Made by a program: the position numbers and the translations under genes | Assembly (NCBI GenBank): GCA_028023455.1 | Contig: JAQFVV010012667.1 | Location: forward strand, 420,501 to 484,500 | Reading direction: 5' to 3' | DNA: 64,000 nt | From: Epiperipatus broadwayi | Taxonomy: Eukaryota; Onychophora; Udeonychophora; Euonychophora; Peripatidae | The notes under the pieces: model-generated | Told to the model about the DNA's origin: nothing | What the model saw: the letters and a program-made list of their open reading frames with translations, nothing else | Databases searched by the model: none | Shown here: piece after piece, positions 24,123-37,420 of the stretch | How positions within the stretch are numbered: position 1 is the first letter of the stretch | Layout of the letters: each line of letters starts with the position of its first letter

Positions 24123-26519
24123 TTTATTGCATAAAAAAAAACTGCATACAAAAATATTAAGAAGAAACATGAATCTCATAACTTCAAAATCACATTAAAA
24201 ATCTGCATAAAATGAGACTCAGGTGTACTCATATATTACATTAGCAGAAGATCTATAGTTTATATTCATACACTAAATGTGGACAAAATAACAAATCCCA
24301 TATACACACACACACAAAGATATGATTATGAAAACCGGAAATCCAAAATAGGTGGATTTATTCTCTTGATCATTTATAAACCTTTTAATTCATAGTCTGA
24401 TGGAAAATTATTTACTCCTTTTGATTATACAAGTGTACTGAGTTATGTTTAATTTAATTGTTTACATGTTAAATCTTATTTAGTCATTATAATTGAGATG
24501 TTAAAAGAGAGATTCTGTCTTTAGCCTTGTATAATGATTGTTTCTTTAATATATCAAATATTTAATGTCATATTTCATTCTACCTGATATATTAATTTTA
24601 TTCTGGATAATGTTGTGGAAGATATGCTTATAAATATCAAAGTTCCAAGAAAAGGTTTATTCAACATTTGGAGATATTTTAATTTGTTGCCTGAGGAAGG
24701 TTGAATGTTGAATTAGATATTTTTATGAATTTTTAATTTGATAAAGACATCTAAATATGATGATCAACCATTAAACACTTTATCACCTTTGGCATTAGTT
24801 GTTTATTGCTTGAACTATTTTACTACAGTTTCTTATTTGGTATATATGCATATTTGTGAATAAATGATTCGGTAGCTTTATTAGCTATTTTTAAAAAGTA
24901 ACCTCTACTTTATCACACATTTTAAAAACCTACGAATATTTGCCATTTCTAAACCATGTGTAATATTTAACCTTATCTTAATGAATTAATGACTGCATTA
25001 AGTAGCTATTTGTAATTAGGATTATATATATATATTATTTTGTATTTATAATGAAAACTTTGTAACATATAACAAATTAAAAACGCTACAATTTAAATAA
25101 GTTAGTGTTTAATCTCATTTAGCTATAAATAGTTGAAAGAATTAACTTTATTTTTTTCTTTTTTATAATCATCAATTTATCTAAAATACCTCATATCTCA
25201 ATCTCCCTTTAGACCCATTGATTTTAGAAAGCATTTTCAACAGTTTATTTAGTTCTTTTGAAAATACATTTGTCATTTTATATTTTTGTACAGAGTTTAT
25301 AACCAATCCTATACTATCAGTTTTTATTTCCCTTGCGGTATTTTTTAAACCTGTGCTTAAAGCGTTTTATTTGTTGAAGTTATACGGCAAAGCAACTTTC
25401 ACTCCGTTGAAAATGAAACTTTCAAACGTGTTTACTTCGGATTTGAAATATGACTTTGTAAAATAGAATCAAATTGAATTAAGATTTTTAAAACAATTTT
25501 TAGTTTTTTTCGGTTATTGTTGTTCTTAGTCAAACTTACTTTCAATTGTTTGAGCAGTTTATAAATATATATATATATATATTATTTTTAGGTAGAGTTC
25601 ACCAATGACATATAAAGTTAATTATTTTTAATTCTAGAATGAATATTTAGTTATACATACTTTTAAATTAGAATATTTTTCTGCACTTATTTTCATGCTT
25701 CGGTTTATCCATTTAATGTTTTAAATGTCCCAACTATGTATATTTAATTATTTTCGTTTGATTATTATTTTTAAAAAAATATTTAAAATGTATAATCTAC
25801 CATTACAAATAAATAATTTTAATCTAATGCATCTGATTTCAATTTTTTTAAGTGGGGAAACCTATATGAGTTAGTAAAATATATCAATCTTAGAATCAGT
25901 CAGAAAGATTATCTTTTAAAACTGAAGCACACATTTCAAATGTTCTTTTTTTTTCTTATAGAAAATAAAGTGATCAAAAACTATAGAATTCATGAAATAA
26001 TAGAATTCATAAAATATTGTTAATATATAAAGAAAGCTTTGTAAGACCATTATCCATTTCTTTGGATGACCAAGTAGCACTAGAATACCAAAATAATATA
26101 ATGGTAAAAACAGTTTTATTTACTGAACTCATTTTTTATTTTCATCAGTTTAAAATTAATCTAGGAATCTTTAGTTTCTTTTTAATATTCTTATGACAGT
26201 AAATTGCTATAGCACACAAAAAATATGATATATCGTAAAAATATAAATGTTTAAATTCAGAAAATGAAACAAATGGTGATAAAAAGGAAAATCAAAAACC
26301 TAGTTGGAATGGAATTATAAGAAATTATATTTGTAAAACATACCTAGGTTGCCAAGTTTCTGAGCATGTATCTCACAAGGTAGCTTCAGAAAAATGCTTG
26401 AGAAATAATTAATATCCTATATATTAAGCTGATACTTGATAGCAAAAGAGTAACAATTACTGGGGTGTGATTCAATCTAAAGGGTTGCATATTAATTTAG
26501 AATCAGTTTCAAAAAATAT
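24123..26519. other. Gene-free AT-rich stretch
   Basis: No gene recognised. An open frame at 25218-25466 is phenylalanine- and leucine-rich without a domain; its downstream 25380-25470 is slightly richer in CpG, but I would not call it a gene. (TA)n tracts occur near 25022 and 25563. Confidence 0.5.
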
Positions 26520-26524
26520 TATTG

Positions 26525-26573
<49 letters not shown>
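26525..26573. repeat. (TA)n microsatellite
   Basis: About 24 TA units directly next to the fold-back family fragment that starts at 26577. Confidence 0.95.
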
Positions 26574-26576
<3 letters not shown>

Positions 26577-26580
<4 letters not shown>

Positions 26581-26870
26581 TAACTGATACACATGACCAT
26601 GTGGTCATGATCTCCAATATATGTATTTTGTCCTGAACCAGAATTCATTAGTTGATCCAAATCACCATCTTCCACACATATATTCAATCAGTGATCAGTT
26701 TATATCAAGGAAACAAATCTTCAAACTTTAATGGATAATCTTCAATATTCTTCACTCTCCAACTCTTCATCCATTCATATCATTGAAAGCCCTTGTTGAT
26801 GCCAATATTTTATTTAATATTCTGACATTTTACATAGAAGATCTTAATATATCCACTTAAATACACAAAT
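26577..26870. mobile_element. Fold-back repeat family F, left-arm fragment (copy F1)
   Basis: It aligns with the left arms of the other copies. Shared landmarks in order are TGATACACATGACCA, AGTTGATCC, ATCACCATCTTCCACACATATAT, ATCAGT..TCAGTTTATAT, CAAACTTTAATGGA and CACTCTCCAACTCTTCA. The right arm is absent. Confidence 0.7.
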
Positions 26871-29345
26871 GAATCATACCACACGTTTTAAGCATCATAA
26901 TCACAACTGTAACCTTGCTTCCAGATCTAACTGGTCACCAACGACTCATACCACACATTTTAGTGATTAAATTCTCTTATGCAACCTATCATACTCTCAT
27001 TATCAAGAATATGAGCATAAAGACATGAAAATGTAATACTAATGAAATGATTCCTGGATTAAAAAAAACTAGCATGAATCTGTTGATCTAAAAAAGATCA
27101 CAAGGTGACTAATAAAGATAATAACTTCTGGTCAATCCAGCTTTGAAATCCACACAAACAAAATGAGATGAGTTAAATTTGATATTTAGCAAACTAATAA
27201 ATAACTAATAATTATATCTCTGGAATGATTACAAAATTAAACTTATAAATGAAATAATGAGTAAATTATGATGTAAATGACTAAATGGATGATGGAAAGA
27301 AATAATAATTAAATAGTGGAATGAAATGAGTCTAAGAATGAAGAGAAAAATGTAAGAGAATAAGGAATGATTGAGATGATGATAGAATAAGAGTTAATGA
27401 ATAGTTGAGATGATAAAAGAATAAAAGTTAATGTATGATTAATCAATTATGGTAATAAGTTAATGTCAAATGAGAATGAATAACTAAAAGAATGATCAAG
27501 ATGAAATTGAAGAACAATGTTAATGATGGAGACTAAAATCTTAAACTATAAACTAATATGGTATTAAACGGTAAAAAAAAAAAAAGGTAAATAAAAATAG
27601 GGATTTCAAGCTTGACACAACCAGAATATTTATCATGAAGTTAAAACAAACTATACATTTTATAACAAAAGAAGTAATTTCTACCTTAAAGTTTGGTTGA
27701 CTTTCATAAAACAGTGAAAGTAATCTGCTTCAAGTCCAACTATAATAATTGACTAGCAATAAAATTTACTACAAATTTAAATTCTATTTTGAAACTTAAC
27801 AATTAATTCTTCTCAGGGTTCAAACACTATAAATTGTTATACAACATATATTTGGGTCAGTAAGAGGGATTTTACCACTACCCAAACATAATGCACAAAA
27901 CAGCTCTCAATATAAACTCAAATTAAGAACTATATTTAGCAGTTACACATAAACTTTATAACTAACATAAACTTTAAAATTTACTACTGGGAATGACTTT
28001 TTAATAAATAAATACAATAACTTACCAAATTCCTTTTCTCAACTAATTATGTGATCAAGATCAGTGAATGATAGCTCTGTGGATTTAACTAAATCAATCA
28101 AATCAATATTATATTTATCTTTTAATCTATTACTTAAAATAATCGGTACTCTAAGTTATTAACATTTTGATTATTGTGTGATAAGGCATTAGATGTACCA
28201 ATAAATTACAAGACTTACCAAAATTATTATGATATAGCATAATATAGTTAATAGTACTATATTAGTTGATGTTGATTTCAATTTATAATCTTCTGATAGA
28301 TTGATAGCAATAACAATAATAGTGTATATATGTGGTAATTAGCAATAAGACTACATGCAACTAAATAAAATTTTAAATACAACAAACTTTATTTACAATA
28401 TTTACAAATTTTTAATTCACAGATATGGCTTGAAATAAAACTAATATATTAAAAGAACTTATGGATGGGAAAATACCTGGTCTCCCATTGACTATATACT
28501 CAGCAAATGATATAACCTGCTTATAAAATGATATTAAAAATATCATTTATTACTCTTTAGCATATATTAAAGAATAAAATTATAAAACTTATTTAAGCTG
28601 ACTAGCACTTAAATTACAAAACTATCAGTATTTTTGGAACTATAAGATATGCACCAAGTTGAAATTTAGAATTCAAAAAATTTAAAGTATTGTAAGGTTT
28701 TTAGATTTTCTATTTCAGCATTTGTAGATAGCAAGTTATTATCATTTCATTGAATTAGATTCCAGAATTTTCTGATGTTTAGTTGTTTTTTTTTCCTTAT
28801 TTTAAATCAGAGTTTAAGCCTGTGGTTGCTTAGTTCTTGTTTTTCATAATCAATTCACCCCACCCCCCATAACTTGGTTAGCTAATATATAGCTTGTTTT
28901 TCTAATGCATTCTGGGAGTGAATTGACCAATAATTTTTTATTGTGCTTAATTAATATTACCCCCTCTGGCTTCATTTTTAATAACTACCCATTATTATTT
29001 AAGACAGCTTTAGATATACTACATAAAAAAATATGCTTAAGTAATTTACTGTAATGATTTATTTTACCAGATTTACAAATATGATTTAATTATTTATTTA
29101 TTTCAATTGCTATTCAACAATTATAAAATAGCAATATATTTATCTCCCAATTAATAACAATATTTTTAAATTGTTGTTTTAGTCTAGTCAGAGCCTAGAC
29201 TGGGTTTGAAATCTCATCTCCACTCAAGCAATTTCCTAGTGCATCCAAAACAATCTTTATTGAAAACCACTTGTTAAGATTTTAATGCCAAATATATCAT
29301 CATTTAAAATTTTGGATTATTTAATCCAGGGACCTAAATAAAAGG
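26871..29345. other. Gene-free stretch with weak internal repetition
   Basis: Near 27355-27440 there are two imperfect ~40-bp tandem units (GATTGAGATGATGATAGAAT / AGTTGAGATGATAAAAGAAT, each followed by AAGAGTTAATG or AAAAGTTAATG). No gene was recognised in the remainder. Confidence 0.45.
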
Positions 29346-29347
29346 TT

Positions 29348-29350
<3 letters not shown>

Positions 29351-29413
<63 letters not shown>
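29351..29413. repeat. (TA)n microsatellite
   Basis: Two TA runs separated by one extra A at about 29390, next to fold-back copy F2a. Confidence 0.95.
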
Positions 29414-29435
29414 TGAAATACAAGTAGAATATACA

Positions 29436-29845
29436 TACTACACCTAAATGTAATTAAAGAGGATTTGAACTCAGTCTTTTAAGCTACCTTCAGTTACCCA
29501 GTCTATTCAATATAACCAGTACACATGACCACATACATGTAAAAAAAATAAATGAATATGCAATATAAATATTTCATGCTGATTTAGCACTCATCAGTGA
29601 GTATAGATCATTATCTCCTATACACATATATAATCAGTGTTCAATTTATATTAATATAGCAAATCTACACACTTTAATGGACAAACTTTAATCCTTCCCA
29701 CTCTCTAATGTTTCACTTCAGCATGAAATATGTATATGTAGTCATGTGTATGAGTTATATTGGATAGAGTGGATAATTGTAGAGAGCTTGAATTTCTGGA
29801 TTCAAATCCCCTTTAATTGCATCCAGTTTAAGTATATACATTATA
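29436..29845. mobile_element. Fold-back repeat family F, copy F2a with both ends and a deleted centre
   Basis: The left arm runs to about 29725 and only the outer end of the right arm follows (29726-29845). Each end resembles a tRNA promoter. On the right end TTGGATAGAGTGG (A-box-like, 29760-29772) precedes GATTCAAATCCCC (B-box-like, 29799-29811) by about 39 bases. On the left end the inverse GGATTTGAACTC (29461-29472) lies on the minus strand. Thus both arms point their tRNA-like ends outward. Confidence 0.7.
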
Positions 29846-29899
29846 CTCTTATTTAAATATTACATATTCAGTATGTATTCTCCCCAATCACTCTTCTGT

Positions 29900-30310
29900 G
29901 TATGTAAATGGGCATATTAAGGTCCTACATATGAAGAGTCAGATTGACTTCAGGTCAGCATGGATATACCTATAATATTGATATCATTAAGGGCTTTAAG
30001 TATTCCATCATCAGATTTTCAGTGATATGGGTGGCTGAAGAATTGGGGAGTCAGGAGGATTGAAGCCTGTCCATTAAAGTGTTTAGATTTGCTATATTAA
30101 TATAAATTGAGCAATGATTGTATATGTGTGTGGAGATGATGATCTAGACTAACTGATGAGTGCTGGTTGTGAAATATGAACATTAGACATCATTTATCTT
30201 TTTTACATGTATGTGGCCATATGTATTGATTATATTGAATAGAGTGGATGATTGTAGGGAGCTTGAAAGTCTGAGTTCAAATACTCTTTAATTAAGTATA
30301 TATACTTCAG
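29900..30310. mobile_element. Fold-back repeat family F, centre and right arm (copy F2b)
   Basis: It starts in the family's centre (AGTCAGATTGACTTCAGGTC, CATCATCAGATTTTCAGTGA) and continues through the right arm: AAGCCTGTCCATTAAAGTGT, ACTGATGAGTGCTGGTT, and ATTTATCTTTTTTACATGTA. It ends with AATAGAGTGGATG and GAGTTCAAATACTC (30273-30286), the tRNA-like terminus. Confidence 0.7.
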
Positions 30311-31799
30311 TTCAAATTTAATAATTATGTGTAAATTTCTAAATGGAATATAAAATAAACATTTAAAAAATGAAATTTCTTTTATAATCAGAATTCAAAA
30401 TAGCAAAAAAATCATATTCCTAACTGAATGTATATATAAATTCTAATTAGTTATGGCAGCTGTTAGCAACAGATAGTTTGTTTGAGTAGTTAATGAGATT
30501 GAACTGGTCTTGACCACAGACTATACAAAAGGACATATTAATGCATTTACAAAATTTTATGAAAAACTTAATAGTGATTTAATTACACATGATTAGGAAA
30601 CATCAATTATTTTCAGAAAGAAGTAATTGATGCATGAGCAACAGAAGAAATTTAACATTGTATTAAATCTGAAATGCAGTAGAAATTATACACCATATAA
30701 AATTACATCACAAATGAATAAAATATTGACTAATTTAAATAACTTCTAAAAATGTTTCATCTACCAATAATGTATTAATTGCTGCAACTTGCCATTTCAT
30801 AACTTTAAACTCATACAGTTGTAAAATGTTTTAAATATAATTTTAAATAGAATTACTAGAGATTTTGAAAGAGATAAACCAGGGAAAAGTTAGATTTTAA
30901 GCAAAAAATAATGAGTGATTTTATACCTTACAATTTGTATATCAAATAATAGAAAAAATATTAGAATTTTATTGAAACATTTTATTCTATACTGGTGATG
31001 ATGATGTGAATAGTCTGTTCAGTGACATCTGATCTAGAGAGAAGAATAATTTCACTAAAAAACTGCATATTATTATTAACAAATGAATGTGTAAAGTTAG
31101 ATTTTTTCTAAAAGTATTTAACAATTTCAATTATATAATAGAAATAATGCAAACTATAAGTATAAATTCTATTTGATATTTATTAATTTACTCATGACTT
31201 GCTCTAAGAAATGAGAGATATAAAACAGACTTTCCCATAGAATTGAGAAAACAAAAAACCAGAAGTAAAAGTAATAATTACATTCTCATACAAATATCAC
31301 CTAATATATTTAGGACAAATTCTTTATTTAATAATCTTCATGGACAGAAAATTGTGAAACACTAAAAGGCAATCTTAAATTATGGAATCTATGCATATGA
31401 AAAGTTGCATATGTATAAATAGTGTTTTCAATACTTACTTTCATTTAATACTGATTTATGTATTGTAAACTGGAACATTAATACAAAAGCTTTAAAAATT
31501 AAATATGGGATCCAAAGAAAAGTGTATAAAATTAATGTGAGTCAAAAAGTTAAATTTTACTCCACAAAAAAATGGCAGTATAATAAGGGGAAAACATAAT
31601 GTATAATGGATTCATTATTCTATTCACAAAAAGAGAAAAAAATGAGGGAAAATGTAAATTATATTAAAAACAAAACACTCTTAGAAAAGTGGTTATTTCA
31701 TTTCTTATTCACAGTAAAAAAATAACCTACCTAATTTTATATTTTTTAAAATATTTTTATGATAACAAAGATAACTGCAATGTAGGTATATTATATACC
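30311..31799. other. Gene-free AT-rich stretch
   Basis: No gene or repeat family recognised. Confidence 0.55.
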
Positions 31800-32240
31800 T
31801 GTATCAGTATATGTATTGTATAGAGTATATGAGCACAGACTTTCACATGATCCACCATTCTTTACTCTATCTCATAACACTGATACACTTGATCACATAT
31901 ATGTCAAAAAGATAAATAATCATCAATATACATATTTCATGCTAAACCAGTAATCAACAGTTGGTCCAGATTATTATCTCCACACGTATACGCAAAAAGT
32001 GCTCAGGTATATATTAAGATATCCGATCTTCATACTTTAATGGACAGGCTTCAATCCACTCCATATTCCAACTTTTCAACCAACCATCAAATTGAAAATC
32101 TAATGATGGAACATTCTAAGGCTACCCTGAGGCTGAGATTCTCATCACACCTATGTTGACCTAAAGTCGATCTGACCCCTCATGTATAGAACATAATCCA
32201 TTTAATACCTATACAGGGGATGGGCAGACATCTCTACTAT
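31800..32240. mobile_element. Fold-back repeat family F, left arm and centre (copy F3)
   Basis: Landmarks in order: GAGCACAGACTTTCACATGA, ATAACACTGATACACTTGAT, TTTCATGCTAAACCAG, CATACTTTAATGGACAGGCT, then AAAATCTAATGATGGAACAT and the centre CCTATGTTGACCTAAAGTCG. It belongs to the same subfamily as F4, directly downstream, in which the B-box-like end has become GTCTGTGCTCATATAC. Confidence 0.75.
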
Positions 32241-32261
32241 GTAATAACTGAAATACAGGCT

Positions 32262-32922
32262 TATTATATATCTGTATCAATATATGTAATATATAGGATA
32301 TATGAACACACACTTTCACATGACCAACCACTCTTCACTTTATCTCATAACACTGATACACTTGAAAACATATATGTCAAAAATATAATCACCAATATAT
32401 ATATTTCATGCTAAACCAGCAGTCATCAGTTGATCTAGATTATCATCTCCACACATATATGAAATAAGTGCTCAGATATATATTAAGATAGCCAATCTTC
32501 ATACTTTAATGAAGAGGTTTTAATCCACTCCACACTCCAACTCTTTAACCATTCATTCAATTGAAAATCTGAGGACTTTAGGTCAATGTGGGTGTGATGA
32601 TAATCTTGGCCTCTGTGTGGCCTTTGAGCATTCTACCCTCAGATTTTCAATTAGATGAATGGTTGAAAAGTTGGAATGTGAAGTGGAATGAAGCCTATCA
32701 ATTAAAGTATGAAGATTGACTAAATTCATATATATCTGAGCACTTATTGCATATCTGTGTGATGATAATCTGGACCAATTGATGATTGCTGGTTTAGCAT
32801 GAAATATCTATATTGATGATTATTTATCTTTTCAACATATATGTGTTCAAGTGCATGAGTATTATGAGATAGAGTAGAGAGTGGTGTTTCATGTGAAAGT
32901 CTGTGCTCATATACCTGATAAC
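32262..32922. mobile_element. Fold-back repeat family F, complete palindromic copy (F4)
   Basis: The left arm (about 32262-32577) and right arm (about 32636-32922) are near mirror images. ATTGAAAATCTGAGG on the left pairs with CCTCAGATTTTCAATT on the right, and TTTCATGCTAAACCAGCAGT with TGCTGGTTTAGCATGAAAT. The outer ends are AACACACACTTTCACATGAC and its inverse GTGAAAGTCTGTGCTC. The ~58-bp centre contains GTCAATGTGGGTGTGATGAT. The element is about 660 bp, so its RNA would form a long hairpin. No coding. Confidence 0.8.
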
Positions 32923-32930
32923 AAAGATAG

Positions 32931-34379
32931 AAAAATATATTAATTAAACTCTATGAAGATGCTTCATCACTAGAATTTTTAAATGATATATTATGTTATA
33001 TCATTTCATTATTATTATAAGGCATATTGCTAAAAATAATGAAGATATTAATGTTTCTCATATTATCCCTTAAAACATTAAGATTTTTTTTTTATATAAA
33101 AATACAAAAAAAACAATTTTCTTTTTCGTTTCATTCAAGTTTTATTTTATTATTAATATTGTCAACTGTCTTAACTAATCATATTTTCGCCATTGTTACT
33201 AAATATTTTTTTTTTGTTCTTGTATTATGTACAATCTTTATTTTATTAACAAACAAAATCATCTGTACAGTATTATGTAACAAAGGTATACATCTACACA
33301 TTTAGAAGATTTTTACAGATAAAGTTTTCCTTACTTGAAAATATTGTATTATAAAAATTCTTTAATGTAAAATTATTGGATTAATACATTTATAGAAGTA
33401 TAATATTATTACAATTTTATTATGTTATTTATATTATTAAAATAATTAAAGCCTATCATATTTTTGATTAATAATACTTGCTAACTTGAAGCAGAACTCC
33501 TTGTGAAGTAAATTTCAAATAAAAGAAACTACTAATGCTCTCTTTTGTAAAATAGTTATTTACATATGTATATACAAATATTAATAATGCTTTAATGGAA
33601 TTATGTAATAAATATTATTTTAATGAAACATTTAAACTTATTCAGCAGTTGTATTTAGAATACAAAGTCCAAATTACAAGCAGAAGTAAAATAGTAATAA
33701 TCTCTGATATGTCACTAAGATATTTAATAAACAGTAATTTAGAATAATGTAAATAATGTAATCATATTTAAAATAGTCAGTAAATTACAAAAGCTATAAT
33801 AAACATTCAATTTCATGTAACCATAACTGACTATATAAAAAAAATCCAAACATTTCATAATACTGTTTTAGAATAATATAATAAATATCCTGATGACTTA
33901 ACATTTAGATCATATATATATAATAGAAAGTTTATCAACAAAACCTGAAATTCAGTTTGTTTAAATTTGCTTCTTATTATTTGTTAATATCTGAGTTATT
34001 GTCTATTAAAAATAGTGGCAAATGAAAAATAATATTCATTTATGTTTTTTTGGAATTTGTACTTCATAATGTATATATTTATTCTTGATAAATTTAAACA
34101 CATCAGAAGTATTTAATGAAATATTCTGTGTATTTTTTTAGTTTAATTATGATATAATTATGCACATGAATAATTAAAAACATGGACCAGAAACTTTATC
34201 ATATGGGATCTGGAAATCATATTTTTTTTGACCTGATCATACAAATAAAATACTAGTATTGAATGACATTGTGCTGTTCCAGTTTTTATTTATATGTTTA
34301 ATTATATCACATCTAAATTCAGAATAAAAAATATATGAAATATCTTATTAGATATTTTTAATGTTTACATTCTATTCAT
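32931..34379. other. Gene-free AT-rich stretch
   Basis: No gene recognised. The plus-strand open frame at 33027-33305 is a hydrophobic translation of AT-rich DNA with no supporting feature. Confidence 0.55.
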
Positions 34380-34660
34380 AAAATCATTAGACTGGAAGTC
34401 TAACACTGATAATGTGCTATTACTTTAAATATTATAAATCTCCACACACTCACATGTCAGTAAGAGTTTAAAAAAACTTAAGTGAATCACTTAAGTTTAG
34501 AGTGCATTTCCATAAATACACCAACTTTCACTGACCATGCTAAGTAATTCACTTAAGTTTTTAAAACTCTTACTGATGTGTGAGTGTGCAGAGATTTATA
34601 ATATATAAAGTAATAGTGCATTGTAGGAGTTCAACTTCTGATCTAATGATTTCAAGATTT
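34380..34660. mobile_element. MITE, family M, long copy with nested hairpin
   Basis: The left arm (about 34381-34493) starts AAATCATTAGACTGGAAGTC and contains TGTGCTATTACTTTAAATAT and ACTCACATGTCAGTAAGAG. The right arm (about 34545-34658) is its inverse. The left arm also contains its own small palindrome (ACTTAAGTGAATCACTTAAGT, 34480 region), so this copy can form a hairpin within a hairpin. Termini match the 132-bp copy at 23991. Confidence 0.8.
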
Positions 34661-34942
34661 TCAGCCTTTATAATAATAGATTATATTCATGAAATATTAA
34701 ATATTACTCTATAAATTTTTACAAATACACCATCTAGTCACTATTTTGATGACTGCCAGAAAAATTCATCTTATCTATGTACATTACTAGTAATTTATTC
34801 AAAGACTTTACAATCATTTTGGATTAGACTAACATTTCAGTTGTTAATTTATTTTTATCCATTCTAATAACATTTTTATTTCAATTATACATGTGTTTGT
34901 TTTCACACATATATTTTATTCTTGATTCCTATTTGTTTACCT

Positions 34943-34984
<42 letters not shown>

Positions 34985-35283
34985 ATATTTGAAATTACTA
35001 TGTTGCTTTTCTTTTAAATGTCCATCTTGTCATATCTAATGTGAGTAATATTTACCAAAACACCTCATTTAATTCTATGATTACATGAATTATGAAATTT
35101 TTATTTACTCATGTAAATACATTTTTTTTAATTTTTATATATAATAAAAACGTAAATATAATATATGCAGTTAATTTTTAAAATTTAAATATTTATAAAG
35201 AAAATATATATGTTTTTCACTGAATAATAAACTTATTTTGCATCTGAAATATTGTTTGAATAAAAATGTATGTTTTTATTCTA

Positions 35284-35367
<84 letters not shown>

Positions 35368-37080
35368 TGGAACATGAATGTTTATAAATTTGTTTTATTG
35401 TAATTTTTTTGATTTTGTTTTCTTTGAAATTTTTTCATTTCCAAAATTTTTATTAAAATTATTCCCATATTTTGAAAATATTTTTGTATTTTCTTCAAAT
35501 TAAAACCTATAATTTAATATCGTTTTTTTTTTTTGTGAATATACATAAAATTTAATATAACTAATATGTATTTATCTACAAAAATGTAAACTGGAAGCTG
35601 TAAATATTACTAAAAATTATCATATGAGTAAAGCTGACGCATAGTAACTTTATTACTTATATTAAAATTATACAAATATTATTTACATAAATATAACTCT
35701 CACCCTGCTTAAATTTAATACATGCTTTACTTTTTTCTCATTAATCATTTGTTGTAAACTTGATTAATCAATGATTATGAGATAATATTACCATATTCGT
35801 AAATTAGTTTAAGTATGTGGATTACTATCTAGTATCTGTTAATTAATTAAACTTACAATAAACGACTCTGGAATAGAGAAAGTAGTAAATTACTGGCCCA
35901 AAATCACATTGTTTATATATGTCTGTGTTTTGTGTACATGTGTGTGTTAAAATTTAAAAAAAAAAGGAATTGATTTTAGAAAATTTACTATACTAGTATT
36001 AATTATGTTCCAAAATTTCTATGATTTTGAGAATGGTGAATATAACATACTCTTGCTATAGATTAATATTTATTTATATAATTACTATTGTTACAATTAC
36101 TTTTATAAATTTAATTCCAGTTTTATATATATATATATATATATGTTTTTTTTAATTTAAAAAAAAAAGAGATAAGATATGTTAAAATTTATTATTATTT
36201 AAGTAAATTTTTAAAAACATATTTTTAAAGTTTATGAAAAAATATTTCTATGATCATAGTCTACAATAACCTGATATTATTTTATTTCATGATAGTCAGT
36301 TTTTTATACTCACAACCTTAAAATTCTAATCTGATTAAACATTCGAATTTTTCCAAGTAACTGACATTTAAAAAAAAAAAAACCTCAGGTTTTATTTTTT
36401 AGTCTAATAGTCCCGATGAGCTATCAAATCATTGATCAGTAAATAGGGTCTTTGATTAATCTAGTAGGTATTATAATCTACATTATTTCTATAAAGAATA
36501 TTTTGAAGCTATTACTATGGAATAAGTTACTTAAGTCTATTTTATTTTCATATTTACTTTAATATGATTTTCAAAGTCTATTTTATTATTTCAAAAATTG
36601 ATATTTGTAATTTATTTTTTCATCAAATTATTATTTATAACATCAGTGTATATTATATGTAAAGTCCTTCATAGAATATCTCAATAATGAATTAACTAGA
36701 CATACCCATGATCTGGGATGCCAATGTAGATCTGTTAAAATGTAAAAAATAATTAGTTTATGGTCCAAACAGGCTTAAGATTTTTTTAAATAACAAGTGT
36801 GTAGCTAACCGTTATAGCTATTTAAAAAATGTTCAGTAAACTGATGTGCAGCTTTTTATTTTTAAATAAAAAAAATAAAACCTTAATAATTTGACTATAG
36901 TTCTTATTATTTTTTTTCTTTAGAGTTTGTTGGAAATTATTAAACGGAAATCAGTTCATGACTCCAAAGGTCAGAAAGCAAAAGGCATTGTAGTAATAAA
37001 AAGACTTCATAACTATCAGCCACTGATTCATAATATAAAAAATATATATAAAATTTAGTAATCAAGATTATTTAAAAGCA
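34661..37080. other. Gene-free AT-rich stretch with microsatellites
   Basis: No gene recognised. Contains (TA)n near 34945-34975 and 36125-36144, and the (TTA)n array listed separately. Confidence 0.55.
35286..35367. repeat. (TTA)n microsatellite
   Basis: About 27 uninterrupted ATT/TTA units, the longest trinucleotide array in the window. Confidence 0.95.
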
Positions 37081-37420
37081 TCAGCATGGGATTTGGAAAT
37101 TCTATCATCAGATTTTCAATGGTATGGATGGCTAAAGAGGTGGAGATTGGAGTGGGTTAAAGCCTGTCTATTAAAGTGTAAGGATTTGCTATCTTAATAT
37201 AAACTGAGCACTGATTATATATAAACATGGAAGATGGTAGTCTGGACCAAATGATGAGTGCTGGTTTAGCACAAAATATATATATTGGTGATTATTTATT
37301 TTTTTTGCATGTGAGTGATCATGCATATCAGTTGTATGAGATAGTGTGGATAGTGAAAGGGGATTGAATGTCTGAGTTCAAGTCCACTATATTTACAATT
37401 AGGCTCCAGGTATACGAGTA
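37081..37420. mobile_element. Fold-back repeat family F, right arm (copy F5)
   Basis: It begins in the centre (CTATCATCAGATTTTCAATG), then runs through AAGCCTGTCTATTAAAGTGT, ATATAAACTGAGCACTGATT and ATGATGAGTGCTGGTTTAGC. It ends with GATAGTGTGGATAG (A-box-like) and GAGTTCAAGTCC (B-box-like, about 37375-37386). Confidence 0.7.

Noticed and set aside
25218-25466. 82-residue hydrophobic frame
   Set aside because: The composition fits translated AT-rich DNA; no motif, no convincing start context, no neighbouring exon.
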